Shown: piece after piece, positions 33,177-46,034 of the stretch | Numbering within the stretch: the first letter of the stretch is position 1 | How the letters are laid out: every line of letters begins with the position of its first letter | Source: Curvularia sp. ZM96 | Taxonomy: Eukaryota; Ascomycota; Dothideomycetes; Pleosporales; Pleosporaceae | Assembly (NCBI GenBank): GCA_022457065.1 | Contig: JAJGBQ010000003.1 | Coordinates: forward strand, 3,410,001-3,474,000 | Length of the DNA: 64,000 nucleotides | Reading direction: 5' to 3' | Notes under the pieces: model-generated | The model's input: only the letters and a program-made list of their open reading frames with translations | Database searches by the model: none | Told to the model about the DNA's origin: nothing | Translations under genes and position numbers: made by a program

Positions 33177-34772
33177 ATGCGACAAGAATACAATGTTCGA
33201 ACAGCGCCCGAGCATGCCTTGGAAACCCTTCATTCCTCGTATGCGAATGAATCAGCAGTCGCGCCAACCAGTATGAGCGCGATACAGATATCCAGCGAAG
33301 CCTGCGAGGTACCAAATGGTATCCATGGCGTAAAGCGTAAGTCTCCACCCGCGCTATGCAATGCAATGCACGACACAACCCAGGCCAAGCGCTCACAGTG
33401 TCAATGGCAACAGGCCGGCGGAGCTCGACCGTGCTCAACCCGAGAAGCTATGTCAAGGATGAGCTTTGGAAACAAGCGCCTGTGTTTACGGGCAGCACCT
33501 GTTTTGCGCCGCTCGAGGACGCGAAGAATATATTAATCACTGGCGGAGCAGGCTTCATGTACGTTGTCGCATCGAGACCACTGAAAGTCGCGACCTGTGC
33601 GTCTCTTTGATTCGACTGCGAGCCCAAAACTGACCTGGATTCAGAGCCTGCTGGTTCACGCGCCATCTAGTCCTGACCTACCCTCATTACAACGTGGTTT
33701 CTTTGGACAAGTTGGATTACTGTGCAACACTCAACAACACGCGCATACTCGACAGCCGACCAAACTTCGCGTTCGAACATGGCGACATCACGTCCCCCAC
33801 GACCGTAAAGCGTGTGCTTCGCAGGCACAAGATTGACACCATCTTCCACTTCGCGGCGCAATCGCATGTCGATCTCAGCTTTGGCAACTCGTACGAGTTC
33901 ACACAAACGAATGTTTACGGAACACACGTCCTGCTTGAGAGGGCGAGGGAACATGGTATCAATAAGTTTATTCACATTTCTACGGACGAAGTGTATGGTG
34001 ACGTACCTGTTGGGGCAGCGGATTTGGGTGAGACGAGCATACTGGCACCGACAAATCCGTACTCGGCCAGCAAGGCTGCGGCAGAAATGATGGTCAGCGC
34101 ATACCGAAGTAGCTTCAAACTGCCTCTGATCACGGTCCGAGCGAATAATGTCTACGGGCCGCACCAATTTCCCGAAAGTAGGCGACGTATACATCCAGAA
34201 AATAACGCATGTCTGACCGCGACGCAGAGATTATACCCAAGTTTATCATGCTCCTACAACGCAAACAGAAGCTCCTTCTCCACGGTGACGGCTCGCCAAC
34301 GCGACGCTATCTCTACGCTGGCGACATTGTAGATGCTCTGGATACGATATTACACAAAGGCGACATTGGACAGATCTACAACATTGCCTCCAAGGATGAG
34401 ATATCGAATACGGAGATTTGTCGCCGTCTCCTGGACAATTTCGGCATCTCGCGAGATACGCCCGGTGAATTCGCAAAATGGGTACAACACACCGAGGATC
34501 GCCCCTTCAACGACCAACGCTATGCGACTGATGGTTCGAAGCTCAGCATGCTGGGATGGGAGCCTAAGACGAGCTTTGATGAAGGCCTTAGGACTACGGT
34601 CGATTGGTATCGCAGGTTTGGCGAGGTTTGGTGGGGGGATATCAGCAGGGTCCTGACGTCTTTTCCTGTTGTGACAGGAAATGAAATCAGGACAAAGGAG
34701 GAACACGAAGATCTACCATCTTCTGACGGAGAGGGGATCCATGAGGAAGACAGTGCGATCTGGACGACATAG
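33177..34772 (+). CDS. NDP-glucose 4,6-dehydratase (RmlB-like)
   Basis: Four exons, 33177-33336, 33399-33558, 33645-34177 and 34228-34772, encode 465 aa; an in-frame ATG at 33273 would give 433 aa, closer to the family's usual length, so the start is uncertain. The extended SDR core shows the Rossmann motif GGAGFIA, HFAAQSHVDLSF, the dehydratase STDEVYG with the Asp-Glu pair, and the NPYSASK Tyr-Lys pair. It ends with RYLYAGD, EDRPFNDQRY and the GWEPKTSFDEGL segment. In plant-pathogenic fungi related enzymes convert UDP-glucose to UDP-4-keto-6-deoxyglucose, the first step to UDP-rhamnose. The first intron lies ahead of the conserved domain, so the extreme N-terminus is the least certain part. 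Confidence 0.85.
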
Positions 34773-35628
34773 CGGAGCGTCTAGTCTTAGCATTGGGCGA
34801 CATCGGGCGACGAAACAAACGACGTGTTATGTGTGTGGAAGGAGGCAGCAGCACAAGGCAGCATTGAGATACCCAACTGATGAACTCAGAATCTACAACT
34901 CGTCTTTTTCTTACAGTCATGCTTTTCCTACTCTATTTTAGTGTGCATGCCTGTGTTCTTTTTCTTTTCCGTAACAACGCCCATGCACGGCCGCTGGCGC
35001 CCTGCGCAAATGGCACAACCAGGGCGCCGTAATGATATATGCAGGGACCAAACAGTATGGGCCCAAGCATCAGCCCAACCTTCGCATTTGCAGGCACAAT
35101 CCGTGGGTGCAGAGCGCCGTAAATCACTTTCACAAGGGTGAAGATATCCTTGACGCTTTGAACAAGCATCGTAGTCCGAAGGCCAGCGGTGTCCACGAAT
35201 CTCTGGGTACACTGCCACACGAGTGGTGGCGTCCTCGGAACTCCGCCCTCCAGGTAGCGTCAGCTTCTGGGCGCTCGAGCGCATTGAAACACCAAACGCC
35301 CCGGCTACTGTCGCTCAAACACCGCTGCCCTTCCTTCTCCTTCACCAACTCCATACATATATACACATAAAACCATCGTCGCCTCTTGTTTCCCAATTTC
35401 CAATCCCCATCGATTCCACGTCAAGTTACAGAGCGACGTCTGTTGTTGGCGCAATCGATAAGACGCACCCCACAATTAACTAGCTGCCTTCCGACCCGTC
35501 ACCCCTACAGCGACCCAACCCTCACCCCCGAACCAATCTCGCTCCTCCAGCACACAAACACAGACCCCAAAACACTCTCGAGTCCCTTCATACATTACCC
35601 AGACGTCTGTGTATTCCAATCCGTCACC
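34773..35628. other. Intergenic upstream of SEC9-like gene
   Basis: About 0.86 kb containing the 3' end of the dehydratase and the promoter and C-rich leader of the t-SNARE gene. The open frame continuing upstream from the SEC9 start (to 35386) opens with ATG but encodes no conserved sequence. Confidence 0.5.
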
Positions 35629-37132
35629 ATGGGCTTGTTCGGCAAAAAGAAGGACAAGGGTGCTGAGGCTGAGGATAGCAACCGCTCTGCCCTTTTTGGT
35701 AACCGCAAGGGAAAAGAGAGCCCTGCAGCTCAAAACCCCTATGCTGCCCCTCCAGCAAACGACCCCTACGCCCAACCGCCTCCTTCATACTCTTCTGGTG
35801 GCCAGGACAACTCCTTCCGTCAGGAGAAGACACCAGCAGTGACCGGCCCAGGCCAGAGCTACGGACAGCGACCTGGTGGCTATGGTGCTCAAGGAGGTAG
35901 CTATGGTGCCCAGTCGGGATACGGAAATGACCGCTATGGTGGCGGTGCCCCTCAACGCCCTGGTGGTTACGGCGGTCTTGGAAGAACTGCCTCGGATGAT
36001 ACCATGACTACCGACGCTGGCCGTAACGAGCTTTTCGGAAATGCTGCCCAACGACAACAACCACAACCCCAACAAAGTTCCGGCGCATACGGACAGAGTG
36101 GTGCTTATGGCGATAGCCAGAGCGGCGGATACGGTGGTGCTGGGGGCTACGGCTCTGCCCCTGGTGGCTACGGCACCTACGAAGACCGCCAGCTGACAGC
36201 CGAAGAGCAGGAAGAGGTCAGTCTATCAAAATCAACTACATACGACATGTTTTGCTGACCTTGTATTTTCAATATGACAGGAGGACATCAATGCCACCAA
36301 GCAAGAGATCAAATTTATCAAGCAACAGGACGTTTCTAGCACGAGGAACGCTCTACGTCTAGCTGAACAGGCGTTGGAGACTGGTCGAGGAACCCTCGCC
36401 ACCATGGCAGCACAAGGAGAGCGCATCCACAAGTATGTCAATCCTTGCTCAGCTTTTCTATGTCGCCTCTAACATTTTCGCAGTACCGAGCGTAACCTCG
36501 ATCTCGCCTCGATCCAGAGTGACAGGGCTTCGGGACAGACTAAGGAGCTGGCTCGTAAGTGCCTAATTTAGGGCAAAAACCTTGACATCGAATGCTGACT
36601 AGTATTAGGAATCAACGCAAGCATGTTTTCCGTTGTACCCAACCCCTTTACCGGCAACTCGAAACGTGAGAAGGAGATGCAACGAGCCATGGACCAGCAC
36701 GCACGTGATCGCGAGACTCGTGAAGCAACAAACAGAGCTGCCTGGGAATCGGCTGCGCGTGTGAACCAAGCCCAACGGGGAGTGCAAGGCGCTGGTGCTG
36801 GCGTAGGGGGCAAGAAGACCTCGCTTGCCCAACGGTCAAAGTACCAAATGGAGCCAGACTCTGATGACGACGAGATGGAGAATGAGATTGAGAACAACTT
36901 GGGTATGTGTTTTGTCGTGATACTCATAGATTTACACCGTCAGAGCAGAGGGCTAACAGGACATGCACCAGACCAACTACACATTGCCGCAAAGAGCCTG
37001 AACCAGCTCGGCCGTGCCATGGGCACCGAAGCCGACAAGCAAAACGAGCACATCACCCGCATCACGGGCAAGACAGACGCTGTGGACGACAAGATTGCGA
37101 GGAACAGGCTCAAGTTGGACCGTATCCATTAG
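35629..37132 (+). CDS. SEC9: SNAP-25-type t-SNARE, Sec9-like
   Basis: Five exons, 35629-36216, 36281-36432, 36484-36554, 36609-36902 and 36972-37132, encode 421 aa. The N-terminal half is a disordered Gly/Tyr/Gln-rich region with repeated GGYG and SYGAQ units. The first SNARE helix (about 197-270) begins EEEDINATKQEIKFIKQQ. The second (about 355-421) contains LDQLHIAAKSLNQLGRAMG and ends the protein. The conserved VVPNPFTGNS linker lies between them. Sec9 pairs with Sso and Snc at the plasma membrane to fuse secretory vesicles. There is no membrane anchor, as expected. The chosen ATG follows a CACC context and begins MGLFGKKK. Confidence 0.92.
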
Positions 37133-37491
37133 AACTTTCATCCCACTTGTTGTTGTTTTCTCTCTGCGGAAAATAAGAAGACAATCTTAGCTGTACATGT
37201 CACATCGTGGTCTTTGATATGAAGACGGATTTTTCAAAACACCATGAACATGGAAAAGAAGATGGATCCGATTATAGGTTTGAATTGCATCTCGGCGTTT
37301 CGTCTAGGTCTCTTTTGCTATTGCTGTCATTTGTCACATGCAAACTGCCATTTCCATCTCTCTCCAGCTTTTGGCAACTAACACTTTAGGTATTTGGTCG
37401 CCAAGAACCCCAGTAACCCATCCTTGACCTTGTCAATAGTGACCAGAAGCACATATATATTCGTTGTTGTTTAAATTTCTATTCTAGAAGC
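37133..37491. other. Convergent 3' region
   Basis: A 359-bp stretch between the stops of the SEC9-like gene (plus) and the alpha-mannosidase gene (minus). It is T-rich, presumably with both polyadenylation regions. No gene is supported. Confidence 0.6.
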
Positions 37492-40400
37492 TCATCCAAG
37501 CACCAACTTGTAACTGGCAACCTCAAACGCCCTAACTTCAATCTCCACGCCCGTTTCCCCGTTCTCTTCTTCACCCCCAGTCTTGAAAGACCCAATCTTG
37601 AGCTCTTTCCCGTTCTCCTCTTCATCCTCGAGCGCATTGACTCTAACCACCTTCTTGACATTCAGGCCGCCCCAAGTAAGCACACCCTTGCTCTTTCCAC
37701 CAAGAGCATCGTAGATGCGCAGGATGACGCAGTGGCCCTCTTTCACAGGCAACTCACCCCTAGATACGTCTTCGTCGTCCTCACCACGCTTGATGGTGTC
37801 GAGGACAAGATTCGGTGCTTTGTAAATGTGGAAGGGGTTGAGAAGGCTGCTGTGAAGTGCATCAGCATGCTTGGCCTTGCGGCCGACAATCTTGAGGGGA
37901 TTGTTGAATTCAAAGGCTTTGCGAATGGTGCGTTCGTCTAGGGGGCCCTCGTGCGGGAACATGGCGTAGCGTGTCTTGTGGTTTCCCATGTCGGCATGGG
38001 CATCTGGGGCTTTGGGTGCGCGGAGCAGTGAGAGACGCATGACGTTTCCAGCGGTTGCGAAACCGTACTTGTTGTCGTTGAGGATGGAGACACCATACGT
38101 GGCTTCGGAGAGATCAGCCCACTTGTGGCAGCAGACTTCGAATTTGGCCATATCCCAGGACGTGTTGTAATGTGTCGGCCTACGTATAATGCCAAATTGC
38201 GTCTCGTAGCTAGCTTCCGTGTTGACAATATCAACAGGGAACTCTACTTTGAGGAACTTCATCGTCTCATGCCATTCGATCTCAGCGTCGAATTCAATGG
38301 CTGATGGGGTGGCGCCTGCTGCTGGTAGGGCCATTGTTGTTTTAACCCATGACTTGTCCGAGATCTGAGTCTCGATTTCTAGGCTCACGCGATGGATGTT
38401 GTTTTCTGCGATAGTAACCTTGCTCGGCTTGAGCTCCTTGCGTGATTTGAGGTGGTAGACTTCGACATCCCAGGCCTGCCAGTAAAGTGGCTTATCGTCA
38501 AAGATGACAAGCTGGCCGGCTTTAGCTCCCTTCGGAATCAACTCACGGCAGGCATGAACGTCATAGAGTGAGGTGATGGCACCATCGGTAACCTGTACAA
38601 CAAATTGCGAGTTGCGCATCTCAAAGACGTTGGGACGAATTTCTTCAATAGAAGCCTCGGACGTGGAAGTCTGCGAAGTGATTGGAACAATGTCCAAGGC
38701 ACCGAAGCCTTTTTGAGACCCGTTCGTGCATGCGAGGCCATATCTGGGCTCACTTGAGCCCTTTCCTGAGACGGTTGCTCCGCCAGGGAGCTTGACAATT
38801 TCATGGCGATTCCACGGAAGCGTATTGACAGCCATAAGCTTGGTATCTTGGTCCCAACTGGTCTCAGTGTCAAAGCCCAGCTCAGAGAGCGCTTCAGAAA
38901 GCAATCTCTCTCCAGTTGCGAACACCGAGGCATATATCTAAAACTGTCAGTAGTCGTCTAGTAGAATTAGGGATAGCGACTTACTCGATCAGAATCGTCG
39001 TAACACATCTCGATCGAACTTCCCGGCAGGCAATCATGGAACTGACACAGCAACACATTCTCCCACATATCGTCAATGTCCTTCTTGGGGTACTTGTACG
39101 AGCTCGTCTTTCCAAAGCCATTCTTGATACTCGCCAGCGTTGCGAGGTATTCAATATCCCTGAGCATGAACTCAGACCTTCTGTTGTTACGCTTGTTGTT
39201 GGCTTGTGTCGTGTACGTTCCACGGTGAAGCTCAAAGTAAAGCTCGCCATACCACGTTACCAATTCGGTGCCGTTTGCTACCTTCTTCTCCAGACGGTCA
39301 AAGAAATCATCAGCCGAGTCACCAAGCTTGGTGCGAGGTAGCAGTCCGGTAGTGTCGCTGATACCACGGCATCGCCTCAGCTTCTCAAGGTGCTGCCATG
39401 TTGGGCCGCCGCCTCCATCTCCCTTTCCGAAGACGAGTAGTGAGGTCTTATCCTGGTCAAGGGACTTGTGTTGTGTGACGCTGCGTTTTACATCGCCAAA
39501 GTTGGCCTCACAAGTGTATGTCTCGCAAGGGGGCATGTGGCAGATGACCTGGCTGTTGTCGAGAGAAACCCAGTTGAAGGTGGTATGGGGGAAGTTGTTG
39601 ATGTTGTTCCAGCTCAACTTCTGTGTTAGGAAGCGAGTCATACCTGATATGCGGCAGACCTGCGGTAGCTGAGCGCAGTACCCAAACGTATCTGGCAGCC
39701 AAAAAGTGCGGGTCCGCTGACCAAATCTACTTTCAAAGTAACGCTGGCCATACAAGAACTGCCTGATGAGCGATTCTCCACCAGGCAAGTTTGTGTCGTG
39801 CTCAACCCAGCTGCCGCCGATAGGCTGGAAGCTACCCTCCTTGACCTTCTTCTTGACGCGGTCAAATGTCGACGGGTAGTATTGCTCCAGCCATTTGTAC
39901 TGCTGTGGTTGAGAGCAACAGAAGCGCAGCTCGGGGTATCTGTCAATAAGGTCACACTGATTCGACCAGGACCGATTAACTTTGCGCTTAGTCTCGTCGA
40001 AAGGCCATAACCAACACGTATCAATATGACAGTACCCGATACCATGCACAATAGCTTCTTGGTCGCCTTCATAAACCTTGTGCGAATCCACATCCTTTCC
40101 TACATATTCGGCAGCAATTTTGCGTGCGGCCCTGATACTCTCTCTGCTTCCATCGCCAGCGATGAAGGTATCCATGATGCGGTTGCAGACCTGCTGGGCA
40201 TCATGGACCTGAGTAGAGTCGGAGGGGAACTCTCGGGCGGCGTCCGAGATCTCCCAAAAGTCGAAGTAGAGCGCTCTCGCGTCTAGGTTCACAGCCTGAA
40301 CCTCTACAGTGTGCAGCGTGTAGTACCGATCGGGGTTTGGCGGCTGGATCGAGTCTCCGCCAGGCGCGTTACCGAACATGCCGTTGCAGGCCATCTCTAT

Positions 40401-40985
40401 GTAGAAGGTATGCTCTTTGCCGTCGCGGAACGACTTGGGTAGGATCCATTGCGTCCGCTCACCTCCGCCCGTCAGTCCATGCACAGTGTGTCCATCTTCT
40501 GTCCAGATCAAACCCTCGTTGTTTGCATCCCAGACAAATTCAAGATGTTCCTTGTCCAGCATGTACTTTGGGAGTGTGAGCTGGACCTTGAACCAGTGCG
40601 TCGACCAGCTAGGGCCGAAAGACTCGCCGACTTTGGTCGGGTGGAATGCATGAGACGTTGCTTCCTTGAAGAGTGGACGCGATAGGTTCGGCGGTGAGTA
40701 GACGGATAGCTTGATCCATTCGGACCCAGACGCGACAGCTTCGGTGAGCTTGCTGTATGACGTATAAGCATGGCATGCTCAAGTCGGTGGAGTAGTGCCT
40801 ATGGCCACTACCGCTCGAACAGCTTACCCTATGAGGCTCTGTTCCCTATACTGGCCCCCATCGAAAAACTGCCTTAAGCGGCTCTCGTAGATACTGTGGA
40901 TCTGCTTGCCGACAGGACCATCGGATAGCTTCGGGTAGTCGTGGACTACAGGCACAGGGACGCTGCGATGTGATTCTCCGCCCAT
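37492..40985 (-). CDS. AMS1: GH38 alpha-mannosidase, vacuolar Ams1-like
   Basis: Three exons on the minus strand, 40985-40828, 40752-38985 and 38937-37492 (introns 75 and 47 bp), encode 1123 aa, the usual Ams1 length. The GH38 zinc and catalytic region HIDTCWLWPF begins at His295 with Asp297. The likely nucleophile is Asp407 in LPDTFGYCAQLPQ, and a GDGGGGPTW segment follows. The C-terminal half holds the beta-sandwich domains of the family. The enzyme trims alpha-mannose from free oligosaccharides in the vacuole or cytosol and lacks a secretion signal here (it starts MGGESHRSVPVPVVHDYP). Fungal Ams1 reaches the vacuole by selective autophagy. Confidence 0.93.
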
Positions 40986-43188
40986 AGCTGTTATGTTGAG
41001 GCTATTGAACGAAGGACTTGGTGGGTAGGTTGAAGAAGAGATGGATTGGATAGGTCAGCTGAGAGCTACAAGAGCTGTGGTACCTTGCGTGAGCTCCATG
41101 TTGGGGGAGAGCTTTCCCCGCATCTTGGCAAGGAACGGCCCATGCTTCCACGTCTGCAGCTATCGATTACCCGCCGATCTCCGCTCGGGGCTTTTTCCTC
41201 GAGGCTTTTCTTCTGGAAGCTGTTATGCATGGGGTTTTATTTGTTGAATCCACATCTGTATCGTATTGAGGACGTAGCCTGTACCTTGTCATGCTTTTGG
41301 CACATTGTTGCCCTGATATCTACTAATCTCACTCAGCGTCTCTCCAAGAACCGCCGCAGTAACGCCACTCCACTACCTCAACTGGGCTTGGTCTGGTTGA
41401 TCTCCAATGTTTATTTTTTCGTCTTTTCTTCTCCGCTGATAGTTGCACGTGCTGCACCAAACATTCTGTGCACGCTTGATTGCAGCTGTTTACTGTGTTG
41501 TAGAGCATCTCCTATAATCATACGCCGTGTCTGTAGAAGAGAATCCAATGCTCGTTCATTATACGCACTAGACAATCATAGTTCTGTAGCCGTTGTCTAG
41601 GGGAGGAACTTAGTTGATCTGCACGGTCCGAAATTCTGTTTGGATACTGTGAATTTTAAATATTAGCTAATTTACTCCACTGAGAGAGTTTGAAGCTGCG
41701 TAAGCGTGGTTTCCTGGTGAACCAGAGTCTCTTCATTGGATATGTAATACGATAGCGTGCTTGGTTCTGCTGTGTTACCATGTTTTGAAAAGACAGCCAC
41801 GCGCTTCTTGCGCACGTGACCATGTTCACACCCTCACGTACATCCCAGGCGATCTGCGTGAATTCTGTATGACTGCACCATATGGAAGTGACTATCAAAA
41901 GTTCTTGCTAGCGCCAAACTAGTGGTGGAGCTATTAGGCTGACTATCGTAGTAACTCTACTAGACTTTTTAAAGCTAGTAATTGTTGTACGCGGAAGGGC
42001 CTAACTAACGAGTATACATTCACCTGTTATATGTCACGTGACTTGAATATAAGACCAAGGGGAGAGCCCTGGGGTCTCCATCGGACACCCCTCGGGCCCA
42101 TAGGGCTGAGGACCTTCATAGTATATAACCTCCATCTAATCATTGGGATGAAACCTAAGGATTTGTCTGCATACTTTTCTGATATCTCTCGCAAATGCCT
42201 ATAAGTGGACGAATCGGCCCTATCACTGCTATTTGTAGACACTCTTCCCGCTCTCATATCTCCCACGGTCTCTCCTCTCGCATCCACGACTGCAACTGCT
42301 TGTACGCTATCTCCTCGCCTGCCTCTCTACAGCTTTTACAAACGCTAAGATCAGCACCTCAGTATGGCCATCTGTACCTGAACATGGGCAGCAGCTTTAA
42401 CGCTCCTGCTTCCCAGCACGTTTGCGGGCCGTGGTGATGTCTACTGCGGCTAGCCAGACTAGCTGAATTCACACAGGGTGCACGTCCTATGATCTTGCGC
42501 GTTATCTACCAAAATCTATTACGCATGTCGACGAGAAAAGATCATGACCGGGATCGAGCGCAACAACAGCTCTTGGTAGAGTTAAAGAGCGGGATTGTAG
42601 CACCCACATTGCATTTGTTGTACATAGTATTCGACAGCGCTGCCTATACTGGGTGCTGTGGTGCAAAGCCCTCGCGATGGTTTCGCACAGTATGGCTTCA
42701 ACCAAAGAACACTGCAAGGGAGCTTTCTTTCTCTCTCTCGTCAGGCCGATCTGCGGTCAGGCAGTGGACTCTACGCCTGTTGGCGTTAGCACGATCGAGT
42801 GTATTCTGGTACGTGCCCTGCGCTAGCCGAGAAAGTGGATGATGTGGAAATATCACTGATGTCATTTCTACACACTTGTGAACAATGAAACCGCGGGTTG
42901 TACCATGGTCATGACGGGAGCTAGCCGGGGCAGATAGTTTGCGAGGTGGCTTTTGATGATGTGCTTGATTCTGGGGTGGCTGGAGTTGAAAAGGAAAAGG
43001 AAGATGCAGTGCTGGGAGCTGTACGTCAGTGGAGGCAGATCCGGGGTACATAGATGATTGCGTTTGCTTGCCTGGTCAGAATGTATCCTGCCTTTTCTCG
43101 TACAACCCGATTTTTTGAGAAAACTTGTCGTATACCCCGACATAAAATAGCGCTACCAAGCCTCAGCATTCGAAGCTACGCAGCCAGG
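40986..43188. other. Intergenic, 2.2 kb
   Basis: Upstream of the mannosidase (left) and of the Hva1/Tudor gene (right). The left 600 bp is the mannosidase promoter; a 184-codon plus frame there (41046-41600) has no recognisable domain. From 41900 to 42150 the sequence has a CTA-rich, decayed appearance, the palindrome GTCACGTGAC (42033-42042) and a GC-rich patch, possibly an old repeat. No gene can be supported. Confidence 0.4.
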
Positions 43189-44137
43189 ATGCCTTCAAAG
43201 ACTGATGACAAGTATACGGATCCTGAACTACGCGAGCAAGTCAAGGAGGAGATTCAGGCAGGCGACAAGGGAGGCGCGCCTGGTCAATGGTCGGCTAGGA
43301 AGGTACGCTGCAACACGGGCGAGTACTACGTCTTTAGCTGACCTCGTGCGATGCTAGGCGCAGATGATGGCATCGGAATACAAGAAACGCGGAGGCGGCT
43401 ACACAACTGACAAGAAAGACGACAAGGCCAAGCATTTGGACGAGTGGACCAAAGAAGAATGGCAGACCAAGGATGGAAACGGCACGGCCAAAGACGATGA
43501 TGGCACTGAGCACCGGTATCTGCCCAAAAAAGCGTGGGAGGAGATGGACAAGCAAGAAAAGGAAGCGACGGATGAGAAGAAGCAGCAAGGAAGCAAAGCG
43601 GGTAAACAGCACGTTGCGAACACGGCAAAAGCAGCGCAGGCCCGAAAAGACGCCAGCCAGCACGACGAGAAGGGGAGCAATGGGTATACCAAGATTGAGC
43701 GCAAGAGCGTCACAGACTGCACGACGCACTGGGACGATCCAGAATACATGGAAGACAATGCGCGGGAATTCAAAAAGTTTCAGGAAGACAGGCGCAGGTC
43801 CAAGGGTACCTCGCAGGAGGATCACGGCGGGAAGAAGCGTGGGCGGGGAGCGAATGCGGGATCCCCGAATAAGAAAGCAAAGAGTGGTGGGGGAAAGCAA
43901 GGGGAGCCAACAGGGGCAGCTGGGGACAAGACTCGGGTGCCGCAGAAGGGCCAACGGGTTCAGTGGCATGCGCTTCCTGGCTATGTTGACGGCCAAGTGG
44001 TCGAGATTGTGTACGAGGAGAAGGAGGTCGAGGGCCACAAAGTCAAGGGCAGCAAGGAGGACCCGCGGGTTGTGCTGAGGAGCGAGGCGTCGGGCAAGAT
44101 ATGTGTACATAAGCCGGAAGCTGTGTACTTTGACTAG
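43189..44137 (+). CDS. Hva1-type Tudor-domain protein
   Basis: Exons 43189-43302 and 43358-44137 (intron 55 bp) encode 297 aa. The N-terminal 100 residues carry a DUF5872-like module (YTDPELREQVKEEIQ, GGYTTDKKDDK, YLPKKAWEEM). A long Lys/Asp/Gly-rich hydrophilic middle contains basic stretches that look like nuclear signals (GGKKRGRG, PNKKAKS). The C-terminal about 65 residues (GQRVQWHALPGYVDGQVVEI to HKPEAVYF) match the hypervirulence-associated Tudor domain. Function is unknown; the domain is widespread in fungi and bacteria. The open frame extends upstream to ATGs at 43054 and 43081, adding a basic, acid-free presequence-like stretch ending SIRSYAAR. The shorter start is preferred because DUF5872 begins just after it. 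Confidence 0.82.
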
Positions 44138-46034
44138 AGTCGAGCTGATGGGCTGTCGTAAGAAGGGTGGAGAGGGCGGACTAGGTGGTGTAGCATTGAA
44201 TCAAGCAGCATGTGCAGCGTGTCCAATGGCACTGTGGTTGTGTGTTCGCGGTGTGCATGGTTCATCGATTCTCGCTAGCGCAGCGCTAGTGATGTGGTGG
44301 TGGGGACGACATTACGTGCTGGGAAGCGAGACAGCGACTTGGGACTTGTGCATTCTGTGCTGGACAACGGCCTAGTGCTGGGAGTGCTCTAGCCCGACGT
44401 CGAATGGGAATGGCACGGGAGCGGAAATAGGTGAGCTCTAGCATGTGCAGATGTAGCAGAGGCCGCGGACAAGAGCAAAGGTTGCTAGGTGCTGACGTAG
44501 TGGGGCCTGGCCCGCATGGATGCAGACGGGGAAGAGGGCAGGGAGGATGCGGCGGGGCGGTGATTGGCCGGATAGCAGCGATGTGCATGTCGGTGTGGGA
44601 TGGCGTATATGGTGTATCCAAGGCGACGCTGCAAGGTCCTGGTGCTGGCGAGGGGCTGCTTGTTGTGGGCGCAGGCAGGCAAGGAGCGGCGGTGCGACGT
44701 GTGACTAAGTCGGGGAGACAGTGCTCGGGTGATGATGGCGTGAATACGGATGCACAGTAGGCAGATGCAGCCGACGCGCCGTTTGGGCCGGTGGCAGTGC
44801 CCGAGGGTGGTGATGTTTTTTTTGGGAGCTGGACCCTGTTGAGTGTTGGAGGGAGGGGCCCTGGCCTCGAGATGGTCTTGTGCGTGGTATAAGCTGACCA
44901 AGCGGCCTGTGTCGCAACAGCAACAGCAGCGGATATGTAATGGCAACCACCGCAACGGCGCCAGGAAACAGCCATGCACTTGACCAGAGCGGCTACGAGG
45001 CAGCGAGGCGGTCAGTGGCATGGATAGACGGTGCAGCGTGAGGCGAAGAGCAGTGGCGGGCGCTATGCGGCAGCCGTGGCATGCGTGCCAGTAGAGTAGC
45101 AGTGGTATGGCAGCGACATGGCAGCATGGTCCACGGCGTCGTCGTCGTTGTTATTGTCGTTGTCGTTGTCGTCGCCGTTGCCCAGGCAGGGCATATAGCA
45201 TACAGCAGCAATCTACGGCGCGGCGTGCCGGCAGCGACGGCGTCGAGGTTGACGTCTCTGCCGTTGTTCTGGCGGCCGGGATGGGGCAGGGCATGGCCGG
45301 CGGCGGCAGCGCAGCAGGCGAGCCGTGCGCGCACAGGGTCAGCAGCATCATATGCTGCACCCGCTGCACTGCGCTGCTTGGGCTCCGCCCGCCCTGCACG
45401 GCTGTTTTCCGTGTGACTTCCTCAAGACGCGTGTGGCCTGGCGACGCTGGCCAACGCCGTAGCCGTCAACTCCCCTCACTGCTCCCGCCGCCTGCAGCCC
45501 TCCCTCTGCCCGTCCCAAGTCTGGCCCTCCGCCTCGACGCTGCTTCCATCTACAATCGACGGCCGCCGTTCGACGCTCGTGCTGCCGGCTGATACGTCCA
45601 CCTACTGCCCCTCTCCACCCATCCCATCAACCACCCCAATCACGCCCCAAAAAATAATACCCGCCCGCCGCCGTCTGCTCGACCACCACCCCCAAACACC
45701 AACGCCTCCCACTGGCACCGGCTCCCTGGCCCCCATTGCACCGCCCAATCGCCCGTCTGGCCCCCCAATGCTCCTTCTCTAGACTCGTCTTCGTTGCAGT
45801 CAGCACCGCACCGCACCGTACTGCACGACAACTACCAGGCTTCCCGCTCTACAACTCCCCACACGTCTCCCGACCGCCTCGTCACCCTCCAACATGGTCC
45901 TGGGACGACTCTGCTCATAGCAAATCACCAATCAGCCCTCGGGCACTCGCCCAAACCTCGTCCTTCCCGGCAACGGGCCCGACCAAGCAGAGTCGCACCC
46001 AGTGCACTCGTAACCCCCAGCACCAGCAGCAACA
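44138..46034. other. Long GC-rich leader/promoter of RIM15-like gene
   Basis: About 1.9 kb with no supportable gene. A GTC/GTT-type microsatellite lies at about 45137-45180, and the right 600 bp is C-rich like a fungal 5' leader. Minus-strand frames of 229 and 178 codons (44286-44975, 44485-45021) are Pro/Ser/Arg/His-rich products of GC bias and lack domains. Long leaders are common ahead of nutrient-signalling kinases; that this is transcribed is a guess. Confidence 0.45.

Noticed and set aside
41046..41600. 184-codon plus-strand ORF upstream of the mannosidase
   Set aside because: Lies in the mannosidase promoter, starts immediately beside its leader, and shows no conserved motif.
42033..42042. 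GTCACGTGAC palindrome as a bHLH or pathway-regulator site
   Set aside because: CACGTG-type sequences also occur at several unrelated places in the window (for example near 29682 and 58199), so no specific role can be argued.
43334..44110. 258-codon minus-strand ORF
   Set aside because: Exactly antisense to the Lys/Asp-rich Hva1/Tudor gene; the leucine/valine-rich product is the mirror of the repetitive codons.
44286..45021. Two overlapping minus-strand ORFs of 178-229 codons
   Set aside because: Pro/Ser/Arg/His-rich translations in two frames of a GC-rich leader, typical of non-coding DNA.
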